Assembly: GCA_003551405.1 (NCBI GenBank)
Contig: PUMO01000211.1
Location: 1-8,227 of the forward strand
DNA: 8,227 bases
Direction: 5' to 3'
Source: Mollicutes bacterium
Lineage (GTDB): Bacteria > Bacillota_I > Bacilli_A > Izemoplasmatales > Izemoplasmataceae
Part shown: positions 4,873-8,227 of the stretch, in pieces
How the letters are laid out: each line of letters opens with the position of its first letter
How positions within the stretch are numbered: position 1 is the stretch's first letter
Made by a program: the position numbers and the translations under genes
The notes under the pieces: model-generated
Told to the model about the DNA's origin: nothing
Seen by the model: only the letters and a program-made list of their open reading frames with translations
Database searches by the model: none

Positions 4873-6400
4873 TAAAGTAGCATTACCAATAAGGGAAGGG
4901 GGGAGACAACTGAGTGTCTTAAAGCAAAAATTTATTGAAGTTTTTTTGTCAATCACCCCTATCACCATTATAGTTATCCTGCTTTCTTTGACAGTCGTCC
5001 CCTTATCGTTTGACGCGCTCGCCCGTTTTTTTATTGGCGCCTTGCTTATAGGCCTCGGCCTTACGTTCTTTTTGATTGGTGTAGACAAAGCCATCGCACC
5101 ACTGGGGAGCGAAGTCAGTGAAGCAATAACCAAAACCAATAAACTTTGGGTTGTGATCATCACCGCGATTATGCTTGGATTTTTCATCTCAATAGCAGAA
5201 CCCGGTTTGATTATTTTTGGCCAACAGGTCGAAAATGTCAGTGGTGGTGTCTTTACCGGTACCACACTCTTATTTGTCGTTTCCATAGGACTCGGAATGT
5301 TTTTGGCAATCAGTTTCATCCGCATTCTTTACAACATCTCATTTCGCTTGTTGCTTAGTGTCATGTATGGCGCCATCTTCCTATTCGCACTACTCGCTGA
5401 GCCTGAATTCGTAGTCATTGCCTTTGATGCCTCCGGCGCAACAACAGGTGTCATGGCTGTCCCTTTTATTTTAGCGCTTGCCTACGGAATTTCCCGTTTG
5501 AAAAAAGATTCAAAGTCCAGTGAAGACGACAGCTTTGGCACCATTGCAATTGTTTCTGTAGGCGCAATTTTATCGGTATTGGTTATGAACCTGTTTGTGA
5601 ATAATTTAGATTTTTCCAATGAAACATTTACCGCGGCGCCGAGGCATGACGGGATTTTTGGCATGTTCATTGAAATGTTAAGCGAGGTCGCCATTGAAGG
5701 CATCCTCTCGATTCTTCCAATATTTTTGATTTTTATCATTTTGCAACTCATTGCGCCCAGCAAACAAGTACAGCCTGTTAAACGGATGCTTCGCGGATTC
5801 CTGCTAAGCACCATCGGTCTGATTCTTTTCTTGCTTGGTGCCAATGCTGGATTTATGGATGTCGGTTCTCACATCGGCGAAGGATTGGCCAGTAACGACC
5901 AGCCCTTTTTAATGATTTTGATTGCCTTTGTCATCGGCGTTGCTGCAATACTGACAGAACCGGCGGTTCACGTTTTAACCCAGCAAATTGAAGATGTGAC
6001 CAGTGGGTATGTTTCCAGAAGTGTGGTATTGGTTACCTTGAGTATTGGCGTCGGTCTTGCGATTTCACTGGCAGTATTGCGCGTATTTATAGAACCCTTA
6101 CAAATTTGGCATTATTTACTTCCCGGCTATGGTGCAGTCCTTATTCTCATGCACTTTATACCCAAAATATTCGTCGGAATTGCCTTCGATGCAGGGGGCG
6201 TGGCAACGGGACCAATGACCGCAACATTCACCCTCGCATTTGTACAAGGGGCCGCTTACGCAACCAAGGGCGCGGATGTCATCTTAGACGGCTTTGGCAT
6301 GATTGCCATGGTTGCGTTGACCCCGATTATCACCTTAGAAGTCCTTGGACTCATATATAAAATCAAATCACGAAAAAGCGAGGTGCCCACACATGGATGA
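4868..6400 (+). CDS. DUF1538 family integral membrane protein with two homologous halves
   Basis: Up to 510 residues, with many membrane helices and two DUF1538 repeats. Matching pieces are AEPGLIIFGQQVENV (110-124) with FDASGATTGVMAVPF (186-200), and TEPAVHVLTQQIEDV (363-377) with FDAGGVATGPMTATF (440-454). The starts of the halves also correspond (EVFLSITPI near 24-32; EGILSILPI near 277-285), as do DSFGTIAIV and DGFGMIAMV. An inverted-repeat fold typical of secondary transporters is plausible, but no substrate is known. The ATG at 4868 is the only standard start available but lacks a ribosome site and may precede the transcription start. Homology and the strong purine tract favour CTG 4910-4912 (residue 15). 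Its end overlaps the P-II-like gene by 8 bp, so the two products are probably made together, with the P-II protein a likely regulator of the membrane protein. Confidence 0.92.
   Translation: MIKVALPIREGGRQLSVLKQKFIEVFLSITPITIIVILLSLTVVPLSFDALARFFIGALLIGLGLTFFLIGVDKAIAPLGSEVSEAITKTNKLWVVIITAIMLGFFISIAEPGLIIFGQQVENVSGGVFTGTTLLFVVSIGLGMFLAISFIRILYNISFRLLLSVMYGAIFLFALLAEPEFVVIAFDASGATTGVMAVPFILALAYGISRLKKDSKSSEDDSFGTIAIVSVGAILSVLVMNLFVNNLDFSNETFTAAPRHDGIFGMFIEMLSEVAIEGILSILPIFLIFIILQLIAPSKQVQPVKRMLRGFLLSTIGLILFLLGANAGFMDVGSHIGEGLASNDQPFLMILIAFVIGVAAILTEPAVHVLTQQIEDVTSGYVSRSVVLVTLSIGVGLAISLAVLRVFIEPLQIWHYLLPGYGAVLILMHFIPKIFVGIAFDAGGVATGPMTATFTLAFVQGAAYATKGADVILDGFGMIAMVALTPIITLEVLGLIYKIKSRKSEVPTHG
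4897..4905 (+). promoter_or_regulatory. Purine-rich ribosome binding site inside the assumed DUF1538 reading frame
   Basis: An AGGGAAGGGGGGAG stretch spans 4892-4905; its 3' part ends 4 nt before CTG at 4910-4912. No Shine-Dalgarno sequence precedes the ATG at 4868. This suggests translation begins at or near the CTG and not at the ATG. Confidence 0.5.
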
Positions 6401-7034
6401 AATGCGATTACTCGGTGTCATCTGTAAAGACGGAAAAGCCCGGAAAATGCTTAAACACACCAAACAGTTCGGTGTACTGGGCGGCACAGTCTTTTTAGGA
6501 AAAGGCATCACAAAGCGCAAGAAAAGTCTAAACATTTTAGATGTGGCTGATTCCCGTTTGGAAGTCTTATTAATACTCAGCGCCAAGAACACTGCACAAA
6601 CAGCCATGGAAAGTCTCAATGAAAAATATCACTTTGAAAACCCAACAAAGGGATGGGCATTCACCATGCCCATTGATCAAATTCTTGGTTCACAAAACTA
6701 TTCTAAGGAAAAGCATTCCTATGGAGGCCATAGCATGTATAAAGCAATTTATACCATTGTCGATAAAGGCAAAGCAGAAAAAGTGATTAATGCAGCTGAA
6801 ACACAGGGGATTAAGGAAGGGTTCATTATCAATGCGCGTGGTTCAAGCATTCACGAAAAACAAAAGTTGTTCAATATGGACATCACACCAGAAAAAGAAA
6901 TGGTGTTGCTTCTGGTGAGTAGCGATCATGCAGACCGTATTACTACCGCAATACGAAGTGAACTGGGCATCGATGAACCCGGACAAGGCATTATCTTCAT
7001 GCAAAGCATTGATCACGCGCACGGTATTGATTAA
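6393..7034 (+). CDS. Tandem P-II-like (GlnB superfamily) regulatory protein
   Basis: A 213-residue soluble protein made of two P-II-like domains, about 1-100 and 114-213. Domain 1 has MRLLGVICKDGKARKML, FGVLGGTVFLGKG (26-38), and ends WAFTMPIDQILG (88-99). Domain 2 has MYKAIYTIVDKGKAEKVI, GFIINARGSS (143-152), and ends GQGIIFMQSID (197-207), equivalent to the nucleotide-facing end of P-II. Ordinary P-II proteins are about 112 residues and trimeric, so two linked copies are a distinct arrangement. Classical T-loop uridylylation features are not recognisable. The ATG at 6393-6395 has GAGGTG (6380-6385) 7 nt upstream, inside the DUF1538 gene. The overlapping arrangement resembles the amtB-glnK and sbtA-sbtB pairings of membrane transporter with P-II regulator. 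The effector ligand cannot be read from the sequence. Confidence 0.88.
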   Translation: MDEMRLLGVICKDGKARKMLKHTKQFGVLGGTVFLGKGITKRKKSLNILDVADSRLEVLLILSAKNTAQTAMESLNEKYHFENPTKGWAFTMPIDQILGSQNYSKEKHSYGGHSMYKAIYTIVDKGKAEKVINAAETQGIKEGFIINARGSSIHEKQKLFNMDITPEKEMVLLLVSSDHADRITTAIRSELGIDEPGQGIIFMQSIDHAHGID

Positions 7035-7040
7035 GATTCA

Positions 7041-7080
7041 CATAAAAAAACAAGGGATATATACCAATTAATCCCTTGTT
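7041..7080 (-). terminator. Intrinsic terminator on the minus strand after the rRNA methyltransferase
   Basis: A perfect 10-bp inverted repeat AACAAGGGAT (7049-7058) / ATCCCTTGTT (7071-7080) has a 12-nt loop. On the minus strand it is followed by a T-run (7044-7050), so it works for transcripts coming from the methyltransferase. On the plus strand no T-run follows. Confidence 0.7.
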
Positions 7081-7091
7081 CACACTATCAC

Positions 7092-7125
7092 AAAGTACTT
7101 TCCAATAATGGAGGGTACTTTTTTT
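7092..7125 (+). terminator. Intrinsic terminator of the DUF1538/P-II unit
   Basis: AAAGTACTTTCC (7092-7103) pairs with GGAGGGTACTTT (7110-7121) over 12 bp including two G-U pairs, with a 6-nt loop AATAAT. Ts run from 7119 to 7125. It lies 58 bp past the P-II stop codon. Confidence 0.85.
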
Positions 7126-7195
7126 AGATTTAAAATTTCCGGTGCGCTTCCATTATTCGTTGCTTTAAAAGAAATGGTCATTGGGCTCATGAACT

Positions 7196-7228
7196 AAAAA
7201 CAACCAATAAATAACCCTAAAGGGTTGT
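7196..7228 (-). terminator. Possible additional minus-strand terminator near the methyltransferase 3' end
   Basis: Minus-strand ACAACC (7223-7228) and GGTTGT (7200-7205) bracket a nested AACCC/GGGTT hairpin (7213-7226) and lead into a short T-run (7196-7200). It lies about 50 bp beyond the methyltransferase stop codon. The two hairpins compete for bases and the stem is short, so it is weaker than the hairpin at 7041-7080. The remainder of 7126-7277 shows no supported gene. Confidence 0.35.
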
Positions 7229-7277
7229 GCGCAGTATTTGTAAAAGGATGCGAAGGTTGTTTGAATGTTATGTATAA

Positions 7278-8227
7278 TCATTGACGCGTGATGAGCGCGA
7301 CCGATTCGATATGGCTTGTTTGTGGAAACATATCAAAAGGCGTAATATCTTTTAGTTGATAACCCGCTTTACTCAGTAACTTGATATCCCTGGCCAATGT
7401 TGAAGGGTTGCAGGAAATATAGACGATCTTAGGAATCCGCATCGTAATGATTTCGTTTAAAAAATTCTCCTCCAGTCCTTTTCTCGGCGGATCAACAACC
7501 ATCGCATCAAGTGATTCGTTTTTAAGCGTTTCAGTCATTTTTGAAGCGCTAGAAACCAAAAAATCCACATTGTCTATATGATTATTTTTCGCATTGAAAA
7601 GGGCGTTTTTAATCGCTTGTTTAGAGTGGTCAAAACCGATGACACGCTCAACCTTTTTCGCAAGGGATAAAGCAATGGTTCCTGTGCCACAGTAAGCGTC
7701 AACCACTGTTTTATCAGTATGTGGTTCCAAAAAATCAATCGCCTTTTTATAGAGATTTTCGGTCTGAATGGGATTGATTTGGAAAAAACTCTGATGTGAT
7801 ACCGTGTAATCAACGCCCAGTATTTTTTCAGTAATCGCATCCTCTCCATAAAGTTCTTTTGACTTGTTGCCGAGGCGGAAATTTTTATCATGGGCATTCA
7901 TATTCAACATGATTGAAGTAATATATGGAAATTTAGCGGTTAAAGTCTTGATGAGTGCATCTTTTTGGGGAAATTTCCCAATTGTGGCCACAATGACAAT
8001 ACTGACATGCTTGTAAGCTTCACTATGACGAATCATGACACCCCTTAAAAAACCAGTTCTTGTTTGAGGGTCATAGATACTAACACGTTCTTTGAAAAAG
8101 AAATGTTTTAAGGTTTTTATGATTTCACTATAAAAACGCGGATAAATATGACAACGATTCAAATCACTAATCTCATGTGAACCGCGCTTAAACATCCCCG
8201 CAATAATGCGTCCGTTCTTAGACCCAA
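7278..8227 (-). CDS. 23S rRNA (uracil-C5)-methyltransferase, RlmD/RlmCD (RumA/TrmA) family, N-terminus beyond window edge
   Basis: The reading frame is open to the right edge, so the gene starts outside; about 315 codons of a usual 450 or so are visible. Numbering from the internal Met at 8193-8195, the SAM-binding loop is DAYCGTGTIALSLAK (166-180), followed by DPPRKGL (235-241). The catalytic motif YISCNPSTLARD (259-270) has C262 as the nucleophile, and E297 in HIESVALI lies near the C-terminus. QSFFQINPIQTENLY (135-149) is also typical. The enzyme methylates C5 of specific uridines in 23S rRNA using S-adenosylmethionine; which site (U747, U1939 or both) cannot be decided here. The TRAM domain and most of the iron-sulfur cysteines would be in the missing part; C15 in RCHIYP could be the last cluster ligand. 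The internal Met is not the true start, because GSKNGRIIAG continues upstream in frame. It converges with the P-II gene. Confidence 0.93.
   Translation of the reverse strand, partial: GSKNGRIIAGMFKRGSHEISDLNRCHIYPRFYSEIIKTLKHFFFKERVSIYDPQTRTGFLRGVMIRHSEAYKHVSIVIVATIGKFPQKDALIKTLTAKFPYITSIMLNMNAHDKNFRLGNKSKELYGEDAITEKILGVDYTVSHQSFFQINPIQTENLYKKAIDFLEPHTDKTVVDAYCGTGTIALSLAKKVERVIGFDHSKQAIKNALFNAKNNHIDNVDFLVSSASKMTETLKNESLDAMVVDPPRKGLEENFLNEIITMRIPKIVYISCNPSTLARDIKLLSKAGYQLKDITPFDMFPQTSHIESVALITRQ

Noticed and set aside
4858..5844. Minus-strand open frames opposite the DUF1538 gene
   Set aside because: They are shadows of a long hydrophobic coding sequence with clear repeat structure on the plus strand.
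6345..6392. N-terminal extension of the P-II-like protein by 16 residues
   Set aside because: The extra codons lie in the DUF1538 gene and read unlike P-II sequence; the ATG at 6393 has a well-placed GAGGTG and matches the family's start.
1..8227. CRISPR arrays, tRNA or rRNA genes, insertion sequences, phage genes
   Set aside because: No regularly spaced repeats, cloverleaf sequence, transposase or phage-type protein was recognised on either strand.

Overview
The window looks like chromosomal DNA of a Gram-positive (monoderm, Bacillota-type) bacterium. Base composition is moderately AT-rich, Shine-Dalgarno sites are strong (AGGAGG-type), and intrinsic terminators have T-tracts. It carries an Mhq-like electrophile-detoxification cassette of the Bacillus type, and a heliorhodopsin, a family so far confined to monoderms. 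No ribosomal or tRNA genes are present, so the genus cannot be fixed. No mobile element or CRISPR array was seen.

Layout, left to right. (1) Positions 1-1733, minus strand: a compact three-gene cassette transcribed right to left. It comprises a VOC ring-cleaving dioxygenase (MhqO-like), a flavin-reductase-like FMN protein and the start of an alpha/beta hydrolase (MhqD-like), with overlapping or nearly touching genes. (2) Positions 1817-3022, minus: a CPA2/NHA-type cation:proton antiporter. Its leader (3041-3113) is a fluoride (crcB-motif) riboswitch with a textbook overlapping terminator and its own sigma-A-type promoter. (3) Positions 3154-3948, minus: a heliorhodopsin with the retinal lysine and the counterion glutamate intact. 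(4) Positions 4058-4771, minus: a DUF554 membrane protein. (5) A divergent promoter region at 4784-4909. (6) Positions 4868-7034, plus: a two-gene unit encoding a duplicated DUF1538 membrane protein and a tandem P-II-like protein, overlapping by 8 bp and closed by a terminator. (7) Positions 7278-8227, minus: the C-terminal part of an RlmD/RlmCD-type 23S rRNA uracil-C5 methyltransferase that runs off the right edge.

How the parts may work together. The minus-strand genes from heliorhodopsin to hydrolase are co-oriented. The only obvious terminator between heliorhodopsin and the antiporter is the fluoride-switched one, so fluoride should open transcription into the antiporter and would also let heliorhodopsin transcripts read through. 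The DUF1538/P-II pair resembles a membrane transporter with a cytosolic P-II-type regulator. The most noteworthy content is the fluoride-switched antiporter and its tight junction with a heliorhodopsin gene, close to electrophile and redox stress genes and a P-II-controlled membrane protein. Functional links among these modules are inference from position only.
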